From Gordionus sp. m RMFG-2023 (Eukaryota; Nematomorpha; Gordioida; Chordodea; Parachordodidae), in the NCBI RefSeq assembly GCF_954871325.1, contig NC_088778.1, forward strand, positions 3,133,743 through 3,197,742: a stretch of 64,000 bases of DNA, given 5' to 3'. The notes beneath the pieces are model-generated. The model searched no databases. It saw only the letters and a program-made list of their open reading frames with translations, and had not been told where the DNA came from. Shown piece after piece: positions 34,901 through 44,946 of this stretch. Within the stretch, counting starts at the first letter, position 1, and each line of letters starts with the position of its first letter. A program made the translations under genes and the position numbers.

Positions 34901-35593
34901 CTTCACTTATGCTTTTATAAGATGAGAAATAAAATATGAAAGACACAAATAGTATTTTTACATAATATCAATGCAGTTTTTAATAAAATCATTCACAGAA
35001 TTGAATGACATCAAATTTATATTATCGTGACCTTCTTTAGAATTATTTAAGAAGTTAAATAGGGAATCCAAAGTACTATCTAAAATTTTGATACTCTAAA
35101 AAAATATAATATATTTATTTATTTCTAGATTTTTAATATTAACCTGTTCAAAAATATTTTCTTTAAAATCATAGTTAGCTGTATTTAAAAACATTAAAAT
35201 TGATTTTGGTATTAATGTTGTATTTTTAAGAATTTTTGAAATTTCTTTGTGGCTAACTAGACAATAAAATATTAAATTTTGAGATTATCCTTTTACCAAT
35301 CTTAAATAAAATATCAAGTATTTGATCAGTATTATTATATAATTGTCTATCGTTTAATAAAGCTGCTAAATGTATCAAAGATTGATCAACATATATATAA
35401 TCTCTGTTTTTTATAATTTCTTTTATATTTATTTCTTCCAAGTCTTTTATAACTTTCTAATAATAAATTATGGCATTTTTAATATGTTTTATATTATTAC
35501 ATCCAACCGAATATTAAGGTTTCTAATATTATTCTCTGTTAATTCGCTCTGCATATACTTATTGTAGGATTCAATAATGAATTTAAAAATCAT
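18289..35593 (-). CDS. CIP2A: CIP2A-like protein (PP2A inhibitor), about 20 exons, 17.3 kb
   Basis: Exons (minus, 5' to 3'): 35501-35593, 35297-35456, 35144-35256, 34962-35095, 34812-34911, 34631-34762, 34417-34577, 33666-34296, 28167-28377, 28032-28081, 27490-27991, 22810-22981, 22027-22101, 21137-21247, about 20610-20797, 20456-20501, 20307-20420, 20125-20207, 19856-19995, 18289-18441. Phases agree at all junctions except 10/11 and 15/16, where my boundaries are uncertain. The product is about 1,120 residues (human CIP2A 905). It matches CIP2A in order: an armadillo-like helical N-terminus (LLPVCLNLIANLSRH against human LKMPCLGLLANLCRH), the motif LNMNDVIDIYENAK (human RISDIMDVYEMK) and a long coiled coil to the C-terminus. 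CIP2A dimerises through its N-terminal region, binds PP2A B56 subunits and, in vertebrates, pairs with TOPBP1 at broken mitotic chromosomes. Those roles are family knowledge, not shown here. Introns are either about 35-130 nt or 0.3-5.3 kb and full of mobile elements. Confidence 0.8.
18609..18748. mobile_element. MITE with AACGAACG ends
   Basis: The ends TTGTAAACGAACGC and CGTTCGTTCAA are inverted and the interior holds further paired CGTTCGTG/CACGAACG-like motifs. A second, shorter copy with the same ends lies at 24467-24541. It lies in the last intron of the CIP2A-like gene. Confidence 0.55.
18770..18835. repeat. CCGGGCC-rich repeat fragment (hAT-like MITE family C)
   Basis: A G/C island in AT-rich DNA with GACCTGCAGGCCCGG and GGGCCGGGCCG, related to the elements at 29183, 57824 and 61061, whose ends read AGAGGTCTGCA. 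Only part of an element is seen. Confidence 0.45.
19241..19600. mobile_element. hAT-like MITE, family A, interrupted by a second MITE
   Basis: The left half (19241-19390: ATGTTGTTTAAACGGGTCG to TTGCGTAATATTTTTC) and the right half (19558-19600: TATTTTTCTGGATAAAATATT then GAGTTAGCCG) belong to one family A element. The 167 bp in between is a different palindromic element that inserted later. It lies in the last intron of the CIP2A-like gene. Confidence 0.7.
19391..19557. mobile_element. Palindromic MITE, family B, nested in family A
   Basis: It starts GTGTTGTTAAATCACTAAAA and ends near GGCTATTAAACATGAC, with inner inverted parts AATTTAGCCAAG and AATTGGCTAGG. Partial relatives are at 23577-23653 (TTGTTAAATCACCTAATTTT) and about 18030-18084 (AAAAAATTGGCTAAGCCG). 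Confidence 0.55.
21634..21850. mobile_element. hAT-like MITE, family A (complete copy)
   Basis: A full palindrome from TAGTGTTGTTGAACGG to CCTTTACAACACTA with the core CATAGAAGGAATAAAGGTTT. Arms of about 80 bp pair with few mismatches. It lies in intron 13 of the CIP2A-like gene. Confidence 0.8.
22165..22470. mobile_element. MITE, family D (copy 1)
   Basis: Inverted ends CATATAATAATACCTAGACTG and the complementary right end (CAGTTTAGTTATTATTATATG) enclose about 300 bp. The ends continue inward with AATGAAAACAGCTGG and CCAGCTGATTTGCATT. Three copies in the window (22.2, 23.2, 47.8 kb) share the order of internal motifs, including ATCGAGATAATAAGGAAGC. Confidence 0.75.
23189..23525. mobile_element. 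MITE, family D (copy 2)
   Basis: Same family as 22165-22470: left end ATACCTAGACTGACGAATC, right end GAATCGTCAGTCGGCATACC, internal ATCGAGATAATAAGGAAGC. Two copies of one family lie within 1.1 kb in introns 11 and 12 of the CIP2A-like gene. Confidence 0.75.
23577..23653. mobile_element. MITE, family B (short copy)
   Basis: GTGTTGTTAAATCACCTAAT to TTGGGCAATTTAACAATGGC, an imperfect palindrome related to the nested element at 19391. Confidence 0.5.
23952..24094 (-). CDS. Open segment of unknown origin in a CIP2A intron
   Basis: A minus-strand frame of about 47 codons ends at TAA (23954-23952) and reads VFQEFVAKLPYMSGKK, IFLKIMKVEWSYKMKF, DGKSCLSILKNIF. It follows an acceptor-like TATTTCAG. 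Composition looks coding, but I recognise no family. It could be an alternative 3' exon of the CIP2A-like gene, a transposon remnant, or chance. Confidence 0.2.
24152..24288 (+). CDS. Exon-like segment on the opposite strand of a CIP2A intron
   Basis: A 137-nt segment lies between an acceptor with polypyrimidine tract (TTTTTGATTATAG) and a consensus donor (AAAAC/GTAAGT). It is open, reading SPLILKDKRAITINTQMF and then TVKLSEMRKLETLHAK. The donor matches the consensus better than any in the CIP2A-like gene. No partner exon was identified on this strand, so it may be a nested gene's exon or a decoy. Confidence 0.25.
24984..25222 (+). repeat. Upstream direct repeat of the compact element
   Basis: About 240 bp, matching 26187-26434 as described for the element. 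It contains a GCAAAAACCATTCTTTTACA segment that is missing from the downstream repeat but recurs inverted at about 26565-26592, just outside the element. Confidence 0.65.
25525..26043 (+). CDS. Gag-like zinc-knuckle protein of the compact element
   Basis: The frame encodes 172 residues. At about residues 49-62 is a CCHC knuckle, CFNCNSDWHIRSQC (C-x2-C-x4-H-x4-C), the nucleic-acid binding motif of retroelement Gag proteins, preceded by a basic PRKRR. The rest is serine/proline-rich, and the C-terminus reads DAMDLWENQLLLP. The N-terminal part (DFGSCYLQVTLIP then SPISQ) resembles that of the ORF in the palindromic element at 30769-31389 (WENLTIRISIFRG, then PISPSICR), so the two belong to one family. 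Codon use is richer in G and C than the flanks. The ORF looks whole. No capsid domain is recognisable by eye. Confidence 0.6.
   Translation: MQTNSQLIDFGSCYLQVTLIPKNTGMTIQSPISQENAMTSGGPRKRRCFNCNSDWHIRSQCHVLGRDSRQPLATIHTNSTGRAARNNRRRLDEPTQVQSSFPPVHPAPSANRGELIGTSSSRSRITSTPPTEDILKRVISTLHEPAPSTSASSTVLQHHDAMDLWENQLLLP
26187..26434 (+). repeat. Downstream direct repeat of the compact element
   Basis: Counterpart of 24984-25222, with a local internal duplication of ATGTCAATCATTTTA that makes it slightly longer. Confidence 0.65.
26700..26890. repeat. Dispersed repeat, family E
   Basis: AAGTGGAGAGAGATATT, then GGAGCTTACCACCAGAAAA, recurs at 45625-45670 in similar context. Sequence upstream is less A/T-rich than its surroundings. 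The type of element is unknown. Confidence 0.4.
27250..27362. mobile_element. hAT-like MITE, family A (fragment)
   Basis: Contains CTCAGTATTTTATTCAGA and TAGCTAAAATATTGAGTG with the family core AAATCTATTAGTGAAATCTA. Ends are lost. Confidence 0.5.
27490..28377 (-). CDS. CIP2A: CIP2A-like gene, exons 9-11 (C-terminal part of helical domain)
   Basis: Exon 9 (28167-28377) reads DIIQEYNNRDSINKD ... KYLLFRIIFVCEIL, then exon 10 GLDNYTPNMLLFLSRRK, matching human [22 protein letters not shown] in pattern. Exon 11 (27490-27991) is open for 167 codons and ends at a GTATGA donor in phase 2, which agrees with exon 12. The junction 10/11 is the weak point: with the donor AAA/GTTTAA and any of three nearby acceptors the phases differ by one base. 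Either a boundary is wrong or there is a one-base error or shift. Exon 11 contains GSTMKWMYNILVDILLSM and RRLMISSVFEIALRF, amphipathic helices as expected. These exons lie between the two gag-like elements, which occupy introns 8 and 11. Confidence 0.7.
28811..28925. repeat. CCGGGCC-rich repeat, family C
   Basis: A G/C island with ATCCGGGCCGGGCCTAACCG and a right edge TGCAAATGGTACCTCTG, which resembles the inverted TCTGCA end of the family. It lies in intron 8 of the CIP2A-like gene. Confidence 0.5.
29183..29335. mobile_element. CCGGGCC-rich hAT-like MITE, family C
   Basis: The left end CAGAGGTCTGCAATGGGCCG has the CAGAG start typical of hAT elements. The interior is G/C-rich (GGAACCGGGACCGGGACGGG). 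The right end is not clear. Confidence 0.5.
29528..29564. repeat. 37-bp direct repeat, left end of palindrome
   Basis: Identical to 31656-31692. It is followed at once by ATAAAAAATATTTACAAC, which is inverted relative to its own start and forms a small hairpin. Confidence 0.85.
29855..30464 (-). pseudogene. Gag-like zinc-knuckle ORF, left arm copy (interrupted)
   Basis: Same gene as at 30769-31389 in inverted orientation, including the knuckle CFLCGSPNHLQMRC and the acidic C-terminus. The reading frame is interrupted in this arm. It is treated as a fossil of a virus-like element. Confidence 0.6.
30769..31389 (+). CDS. Gag-like zinc-knuckle protein, right arm copy
   Basis: The frame from ATG at 30772 encodes 205 residues: MSGRHRCIYWENLTIRIS at the start, then a basic RPRRRRS, the knuckle CFLCGSPNHLQMRC (C-x2-C-x4-H-x4-C, with flanking PRGPNRR), a proline-rich linker and an acidic end (DLSPSEIQELLEDVMGPE). 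An upstream in-frame ATG at 30760 would add four residues. Such knuckles bind RNA or single-stranded DNA; Gag-like packaging is inferred from the motif only. G/C-rich codons contrast strongly with the AT-rich surroundings, which suggests recent arrival or selection. The frame looks whole. Confidence 0.6.
   Translation, partial: RMSGRHRCIYWENLTIRISIFRGYVNEDGRPISPSICRNIVDRSSPIRRNRVARSPPVQRGVSGIITNNRDHFELPEPRHLSTRPRRRRSCFLCGSPNHLQMRCPRGPNRRQNSNDNRETTRPRSRGPGRSDARPVRTILPPLTIGVIPQQDQSITATGRPVAIIEPLREETAEASPRAYYAEEWPMVDLSPSEIQELLEDVMGPE
31656..31692. repeat. 37-bp direct repeat, right end of palindrome
   Basis: Identical to 29528-29564. Confidence 0.85.
32745..33072. repeat. CCGGGCC-rich repeat with internal tandem units, family C
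   Basis: Several tandem units of the type AGGCCCGGACCGG followed by T-runs and AAA-runs (32750-32910), then a weaker copy to GAGCTTAAGCTCTGGCCCGC. G/C islands alternate with homopolymers. It is in intron 8 of the CIP2A-like gene. Confidence 0.55.
33666..35593 (-). CDS. CIP2A: CIP2A-like gene, exons 1-8 (N-terminal armadillo-like region)
   Basis: The ATG at 35593-35591 starts MIFKFIIESYNKYM, which lines up with the start of human CIP2A, so this is taken as the true N-terminus. Seven introns of 40-53 nt (one of 120) all have GT-AG ends and every exon phase fits (93, 160, 113, 134, 100, 132, 161, 631 nt). Exon 7 (AESNIKQTIHIITT) corresponds to human HARNIHQTFQLIFN, and the start of exon 8 (NCEEFSHLIDVTYYSL) to YEHFSSCLHQVLGLL. 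Exon 8 also carries a lineage-specific acidic, asparagine/serine-rich insert (DDLDDFEGFNG, SSSNSNSDQN) absent from the human protein. Codon choice is extremely A/T-ending, unlike exons 9-20. No mobile element has entered this block. Confidence 0.8.
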
Positions 35594-36656
35594 TGCAAAA
35601 TTTTTGAATTTTTATTTTTAAATAAGCCGCTGCTAATATATTACTCCACAAGATATATTATTTTTTATTTATTATGTTTGCATCAAATATAAAATTGTTG
35701 TTTGATTTTTTATTTTAATCATATTTATTTACAGATATAACTTACATTAAAGAAATTAAGCTTAAAATCAGCCATCACCCACCTTTAAAGTAATTAAATT
35801 ATACTGTAGTTCTCGGGTATAGGCTTTTTCTTTGTCCCACTCCTTCTAAATTAAAGCCTATAGAGGTTTAAGCAACATTTTTCGAAATGTTGTGCCTACA
35901 AGTACGTGCGGCTTGCCCACAAACGTGTGGAGGGCTCCTCATATTTTTATTTTTATACCCAAATTAAATTGTTCCAATTAGATGGAAATGAGGAAAACCT
36001 AGCGTAGCTCTGTTGAATCTTCAACGTTAGAGAGCTAAAGCGCTATATATCACGTATATCACGTAATTGTTGTTTTTCTAAAAAAATTTTAATATTCCCC
36101 TGCCCATTGCTTTGATAATATTTTTTAACCTGTCCGCTAACCACCCGTTGTGTATTTTAGAAATTAGCCCTAATACTATTAGAAAATGATTATATTCTTA
36201 TTTCTTTATATATTAAAATCTGCCCATCTAAAATAGTAAATTGAGAAATTTATTTTAAATATGATGAGCACTCTGCAGGTTTAATATCATCAAAGGGCGG
36301 GTTTTAAACCGGACACGCGTATAGCTATTGTTAAAATATTTAATCATTTTGCCCGTCCACCATAGACTCAGCCAAGGTGGACAAAGGCAAATCTTTATTT
36401 GGAAATTCGCCTGTTCTCGTAAATATCATCTTAAACGAATACCCCCCCCCCCCCTCCACACACCAAAAAATAAATAAAAACATGATTTGAAACAAAAAGA
36501 TGGTAAAAGTTAATCACTTTTATAAAAATTAATAAAGGTAAAAAAATATATAAATATAATTTGCGAAAGGGTAAGGGATAAAAGAATGGAAACTAGGAAA
36601 GAGAAGGGAGAGAGAGAGTATAGACATAGGAGATTATTCAATGGAAGAGATGAAAC
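35594..36656. other. Intergenic between CIP2A-like gene and LINE
   Basis: Should contain the CIP2A-like promoter. No recognisable TATA box or shared element is seen. A G/C-richer patch at 36280-36345 (GGGCGGGTTTTAAACCGG) resembles repeat family C. The stretch 36450-36656 is probably the 3' untranslated part of the LINE. Confidence 0.35.
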
Positions 36657-37984
36657 TTAGGTAGTTAGAGCGAATGATGGCGGTAGCAAGTCTTTGTCGT
36701 AAAAAAGGGACTCTTTAGGCTGATCGGTTTTTTCCCTAATCCGTTTGCCTAATTCTTTAAAAAAACTTAGAGCTTTGCTACCGAAGGTGGTAAGAGTAGA
36801 GCAGGCGATAGGTATGAATAAGAAAGAGGGGTCTATGGAACTATATTTGATAGTTTTACGAGTTTCTGCTAGAGAGAGGGCATCGACGTTGTGGTTGGAT
36901 GGTGCATTTGGGTCAATGCAGGTGAAGTCCCAGACTAGTAGCTGGCCCCTTGACCAAGGAATCAAGGACATTCCATCAGGACGTTTTCCGTCGGATCTAA
37001 AAATGCCGGTCGGTTCAAGTCTTGATGGAATGCCTGCGGATTTGAGAGCGCGCAATATGATGTCATTGCAATTGGTGTGCCGTGGAAAACGGCCTCGGCA
37101 AAAGCGGCAATGGAGGCAATGTCTGCCCTTGCGATCGACGCTGGTTTCGCAATGTTTGCATTGGTACGGTAGAACAATTTCGCAATTGAGCCGTAATCCA
37201 ATGGCAAATCTTAGCTCGTCAGCGGTCAGCAACAAGTCGAGGTTGTTGGAGGGTATAGTTTCCAGAAACTCGTAACCCGATCCTTGGTTTAATTGGTGAA
37301 AGACTGTGAGATCGTCGTCATGAAGGCTCGATTTTAGGTAAACGACGGAGCCTTCATTGAGTGGAGTATCCCAGTCTCTCTGTAAACAGGAGGAGGGTCG
37401 AGGAGTGTTTGGGACAACGGAATTGTCCCAAATGGTCTGGGCTTCAGCTAATAATGGGTCAGGAAAGTGAGAAAGCTGGCTAATGTGTGAGTCAGATGAG
37501 AGGCGGGAGGCGATGAATCCACTGATGGAAAGAGTTAGAGGTGAGCGTAAGCCGATGCCCCCGAGCTTGCATGGAAGTGATGCTTGTAGCCATGAATTAT
37601 GGTTGAAGCGAAGATTAAGGATCTCTTCGGCAAGAGATTTGACGGAAGTTTCAAATGATTTTAGTGAGTCGGGAAATTTAAAGATTGAGGTGGATCGAAG
37701 AGCGTAAAGAATTTTAGGAATGTAGTAAAAGTTTTTGAGGAGAAAAAAAGCTTGATGGCGAGGGAGAAATTTAGAGATGTTTTTGAAATGAAGTAAGCTA
37801 GATGATACGTTAGTGAAGAAGTGATTAATGGATTGCAAGCCACCGACAGGTGAGCCGAGATGAGTGAGGGATGATAGCTCGGTTGTAAGGAAGTTATGGG
37901 TGAATGGGATGGAACAATGAAGTGGACAGATCTCGGTTTTTTGTTCGTTAAGTGAAAGTCCAATTGCGGCGGAAAATTCAAGAT
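36657..37984 (-). mobile_element. 5'-truncated LINE (non-LTR retrotransposon), RT C-terminus and nuclease-like domain
   Basis: An open minus-strand frame of about 440 codons starts abruptly near 37984 inside the reverse transcriptase (GLSLNEQKTEICPL, then LTHLGSPVGG, the usual end of the palm region). It passes through a Cys/His cluster (CKHCETSV, then GRHCLHCRFCRGRFPRH) and ends with a C-terminal domain with GKRPDGMSLIPW and LLVWDFTCID, as in a PD-(D/E)xK-type nuclease fold, then KYSSIDPSFLFIPIA. The order, RT then zinc cluster then nuclease-like domain, is that of LINEs with a C-terminal endonuclease-like region. The remaining frame has no stop, so the copy is fairly young or conserved. A 5' truncation is normal for LINEs. 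Upstream of 37984 the frame is closed by a stop and the sequence is unrelated AT-rich DNA. Confidence 0.75.
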
Positions 37985-40156
37985 TTTAGAAATTATATAT
38001 TTTTATGTAAAAAAAGTATAAAGCCAAAATGAATTTTATTAAATTTTAATATAGTTAAAGGTCAACAATAAGACCTGAAGACCTTCAAGATATATGGGCG
38101 GAAAACCAACCTAATAATGCCCCCCCCCTTATCAAACTCCTGGCAACACCTATGCCGCTCATCCATGGTTTTTTAAAATTTACCCCCCACCATCCCATTT
38201 CTAAAATCAAACATTGCATCTTTTCCCCAGTAAAATGGGCTGACTAAAAATTCTTCTATTTAAAACCCTTAGTACATGTATCAAATAAGAATTATTTATA
38301 ACACTGTTGCTATTGAAATAGAAATTAACTTTGCCCAAATATAAAAAGGCGCTAAAAATGAAAAGGCGTAGATATAGAGCCTAAAACTAAATAATTATTA
38401 GAAATTAATTTTTTAGTGATACATTACACGAATAATCTGTATATTATATTTCTTCTCTCAAATGAAGGGTGTAAAGTTGTGTATTATATTGCCGAAATGT
38501 TGATGTGATATAAATTTTTTATTTACATCATTTCAGGCGCTTCCTTTTCCTCATTAAATTGCAAAGCTACATTTGGACTATCTCAATCCCATTTATTTTG
38601 GTTAATAGATTTAGGGTTTACCTTAAGAGATGAGCCCATTGGTAAATTATTGGGGAAAAGCTGCAGCTACCCCTGCATGCAAGAAATAAAGCCGCATGCT
38701 TAAACACCCACATGAAATAAAAGAGAAAGACCCATTCCCGGTTAAATAAAATTTTCTTATTAGGGGATTTTGTCATGTTTTAGCACTTTAAGCATAAATT
38801 AAATTAAAGTAAACCAATACGAAGGCAATCACTTATTAAATTGATTGATCCATATATCCAGACTTTGAAGATAATTAATAATTCATATTTTTAAATTTAA
38901 TACTCATTCGCAACGGAAAACACAAGCCAAAAATCCGAAAGTTTTTATCATATATGTGAAGAAAAACTTCAATTTATAAAACTTAATATATCATTTCATA
39001 ATATTTGATATTTTATAAGTTTAATTAAAAAACACATTAAAATATATGATAAGCCATTAAATAAATTTCTAAATATTGGGTAGGAAGTTTTAAAAATTTT
39101 AAACAAGTGGATGGGTTAGTTCATCCTAGATCTTGGGTTCAGATAAAATTTAAAAAAGGGTTCAGGGTTTGGAGAGCATAAAGAAATATTGACTCAATAT
39201 AAATGAAATCTAATACAATTTAAAAAAAATTTTTATTAATTAATTTAAATGTTTTATTCAATCAAGCCATCATAACACGTTCCAGAATATCCTATTTAAT
39301 ATTTCTACGCAAATCTGATAAATGTATTCCAAAGAATATAATTGCTCATATTTAAAATATTGTATTTTTATTAATTATGTTTTTCTAAATTGTTATAAAA
39401 AAAAGTTAAGCAATGTATTCCTATTTATATCATATAATCATTTATAATGAAAGTTTACTAACAACATGGAGACACAAAATTGAAAATTTTGGAAAAGCAA
39501 AGAAAATTAAAAACCATGAAAAAAATCTCCTTTTATATGAACTTAAATTTTTAAAATGGGTTTGGGTTTAGCAAAAACATGAGGGTTCAGGTTCATATTT
39601 CCGTTTTCCCTATTTTTATTTCTATTTAAGAATACATTTTCTAAAATCAATATTTTTCATTTTTTTAATTTGATTAAACAAATGCCAGAAAATATTGCTT
39701 AAGCCAGGATTTCACAAACTGCTCAAAAATCTTCAAAGATTTTTAATCTCTAGAGATTAAAACTAATTTTTTTGAGAAAGCTAACACAAGATTTTTTATC
39801 AAATTTTGCCCAAATTTCCGTTTTTGTAAAAGAATCTTGACAAAATAATTTTTTTTGAATAAAAAATCTTTTATGACAAATATTACAATTTTTTTATGTA
39901 AATATATAATTTATTTTTTAGGATTTTTTTTATGTAAATATATTATTTATTTTTTAGGTTAAAAATTGTAATATAATAATTAATTGCATTTATAAAGTTT
40001 AAAAAAATATAATAAGTCACATAATCAAATTTAAGGATTTTAAATTTAAATGGCATCCCTTGTAGTCTGAAAAAATACTTATTTTGCCAAAATTCTATAA
40101 TAATTCATTATATTATATATATATAAATATTATGAATATATATATTTCAAAAAACT
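37985..40156. other. Intergenic, nothing recognised
   Basis: AT-rich, with a C-run near 38122 and long T-runs. A local direct duplication of TTATTTTTTAGG with TATGTAAATATAT is seen at 39893-39960. No exon-like frame. Confidence 0.4.
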
Positions 40157-41815
40157 CTATACAGAGGATGTGTTTTGCAAATTATCTAAAAATTGTTTAG
40201 TAAATTTGATAATCCTATATGGTTGTTGTTTATCATTATGTTGATTATTATCAAAGCTAAATGCAAATAATTCTGTGCCCTTTGGACTCCATTTTAAGGT
40301 GTCAATTTTAATATCTAAATATTTGTTGGTCACATCGGAATCATCGATGTTTTGGTAAATATTGTCAGTTTCCTCTCTATAAGTGGCACATCTGTCGGGT
40401 GTCCATAAAAAGCAGTATTGAGTTCTAGTTGATATAGCTAACAAATTTTTGAATGGGTTCCATTGAAAATCTGTTATAGGTAGTTTGTGTGATAATACAT
40501 GAATCACTAAGCCACTTTCAGTACTCCAAAGGTATAGATGATTAGGAACTCTTGCATTGTAAGTGGCCAAATAAACATTGTCGTAACTAAATTTAGGCTG
40601 ATAAAATATTAATTTGCTTTTATCAATTGTGGTATTAATTGGTAGTTGTTCAATATGGTAAGGTCTTTGATTCTGTGGAACATATTTACTCTCCCATTTA
40701 TATCGCAGCTTTGATTCACCTATAGTAAAAGGGATTGTATTATCAAGAAGGGCATCATCATTATCCACAGAACTATTTATGCCATTTACAACCTTCAACA
40801 TTTCTAATTCGGATGAAGTCATGTTTTGCTTGACCAATGTTTCTTCATGTATCAGAGTTATATCCTCTTCATTTATCAGATTTGGATGTGTAAGATAAAA
40901 GAGTAGTTCCCATGTTAAGCAATTTAATAAAAAAACTTTATCAAGGTAACACCATAGAACTAGAAAATCAGATTTATTTAATGACCATATACATCTAATC
41001 AATGTTTGTGAGCTTGAGGGACTAGGTAAACTTGGATTCAATAAGTTAATGTTAACAGTTTTAAGCAATTCTTGGCTCTTTACATTGTATATATAAACAA
41101 TTCCTTCATAAAAAGGTTCCCAGGCACAAATAAACTTGTCATCTAAGCTCCATAAGAATCCTTGAGTAGATTTTGTTTGAAGTTTTATATATTTGTCCAA
41201 TTTCCATATTATATTGTATTTGTTGTTTTTTACATCATCATCATATAGAGAAAAAATAGTTATCTGATCTTTAGAATATTGGTCAAAGTTTCCAAATTTT
41301 TGTAAAGGTTTACTTTCTTCTAAAACAGCTAAATAGTTTCCATTATTGGAAAATGATATGATATCTTTAATTGATTCACATGCTTTCATACTTTTATGTT
41401 GCATTGTTTCATCAGTATTAATATTACCTGTTTCTTTGATTTGATGGCATTTTAAATCTTTTATATACATTAATGATGATTTATTTGTTAATGACCATAT
41501 TGTTGCTCTACCAAGATGGTTCATAATAACAATTATATGCCTGCTGTCTGGAGACCATAAAACATTGTTAAAGCCACATAAAGTTTCAAAAATTGTGCAG
41601 TTCCAGGTTAAATCATCTAACCTCCATATTTTAATCATATTGTCTAATAAAAATAATCCCATTATTAAATTTGAATCTGGAGACCATTGATAATGGTCTA
41701 TATCGTCTTTGTATACTATTTTATATTCTTCATTGTCGTCGACGGATTTTATCTTAATGGAAAAATTATCTAAGGTAGCTATGAATAAACCATTTGGAGA
41801 TATCTTGGTATGCAT
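40157..41815 (-). CDS. WRAP73: WRAP73 (WDR8) homologue, WD-repeat protein
   Basis: One long exon of 552 codons ends at TAG (40159-40157). WD-type blades are seen throughout: about residues 43-68 (YQWSPDSNLIMGLF ... IKIWRLD), 86-109 (LWSPDSRHIIVIMNH ... ATIWSL), a blade with LWSLDDKFICAW, one with IWSLNKSDFLVLWC, then FSYDNVYLATYNARVPN, LYLWSTESG, FQWNPFKNLLAIST and LKWSPKGTELFAF. The order and residues (PNGLFIATL, HIEWS/YQWS, ARVPNHLYLW for human DNIPNAVWVW) match WRAP73, which with SSX2IP/Msd1-type partners acts at centrosomes, spindle poles and cilia. It is longer than human (460) because of inserted low-complexity loops. The first ATG gives MHTKISPNG, but the family has about 20 more residues. 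A matching frame with ATG at 41890 reads MPSDVSFNKLFDSSKYC, which suggests an upstream mini-exon (see 41837-41890). Confidence 0.85.
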   Translation of the reverse strand: MHTKISPNGLFIATLDNFSIKIKSVDDNEEYKIVYKDDIDHYQWSPDSNLIMGLFLLDNMIKIWRLDDLTWNCTIFETLCGFNNVLWSPDSRHIIVIMNHLGRATIWSLTNKSSLMYIKDLKCHQIKETGNINTDETMQHKSMKACESIKDIISFSNNGNYLAVLEESKPLQKFGNFDQYSKDQITIFSLYDDDVKNNKYNIIWKLDKYIKLQTKSTQGFLWSLDDKFICAWEPFYEGIVYIYNVKSQELLKTVNINLLNPSLPSPSSSQTLIRCIWSLNKSDFLVLWCYLDKVFLLNCLTWELLFYLTHPNLINEEDITLIHEETLVKQNMTSSELEMLKVVNGINSSVDNDDALLDNTIPFTIGESKLRYKWESKYVPQNQRPYHIEQLPINTTIDKSKLIFYQPKFSYDNVYLATYNARVPNHLYLWSTESGLVIHVLSHKLPITDFQWNPFKNLLAISTRTQYCFLWTPDRCATYREETDNIYQNIDDSDVTNKYLDIKIDTLKWSPKGTELFAFSFDNNQHNDKQQPYRIIKFTKQFLDNLQNTSSV

Positions 41816-41836
41816 TTAAAAATTTTAAAAATTGCG

Positions 41837-41890
41837 CTTACAATATTTACTGGAATCAAATAATTTATTAAATGACACATCTGAGGGCAT
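41837..41890 (-). CDS. WRAP73: Probable first exon of the WRAP73 homologue
   Basis: The minus-strand ATG at 41890-41888 opens MPSDVSFNKLFDSSKYCK, which aligns with the human start NFSEVFKLSSLLCK, and the main exon continues with ISPNGLF (human FSPDGKY). The join is puzzling. The obvious intron (T/GTAAGC to CCAAG) shifts the frame, while removing exactly 33 nt between two AAG copies would keep it. Either a non-canonical or sequence-misread boundary is involved, or translation starts at the downstream ATG. Confidence 0.5.
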
Positions 41891-42071
41891 ATTTGACAGC
41901 TCCTGTAAGATCAACTGTTGTACTTGTAATAATATAAATATCCTTAGTTTGTTTTTAAATCGCCTCACAATTATTATTAAAAGAGCTCAAAAAATTAAAT
42001 TACAAATATTTTATTTATTATCCAGATATGGATGTAGTATAATTTATTTTTACATTAATAACTATTCTTAA

Positions 42072-44468
<2,397 letters not shown>

Positions 44469-44946
44469 ATTATATGTATAAATTTTTTTTTATAAAAGAT
44501 TAAAGGAATTTGTTTACCGTATGACACAATAAACAATATAAAAATGTACAAGTGAAAAAAATTTTGTGTCACTTAAACTTTTGTCCTATGGGGTTTTTTC
44601 TCTTCTAGTCTGCCCCTGGCTACTAGTATAACATATAAAAAAACAAATGAAAAAGTATTAACCTAGAGCCTAATCTAAAATAAAATGTAAAATATAAAAA
44701 TTATAAAATATGTACTTTGCCCCTACCATAATAATTTATATATATATAAAAAAATAAGAACAAATAAAAATATATATAAATCACCTCTCATTAAAATATA
44801 GGTTTATTTTTCATACCTCATGAAATATAGCGGATCGAATCAAGGCCGTGCAGAGACTTTTGGCAACCCAGAGTCAATCATTAAAACAAAGTGGGATTAG
44901 TAAATAAGCCTAAGATCAATATAAATAAAATAAGTGATATATGTAG

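Noticed and set aside
36745-37707. Plus-strand frames over the LINE remnant
   Set aside because: Shadows of the minus-strand reverse transcriptase frame, which has recognisable motifs.
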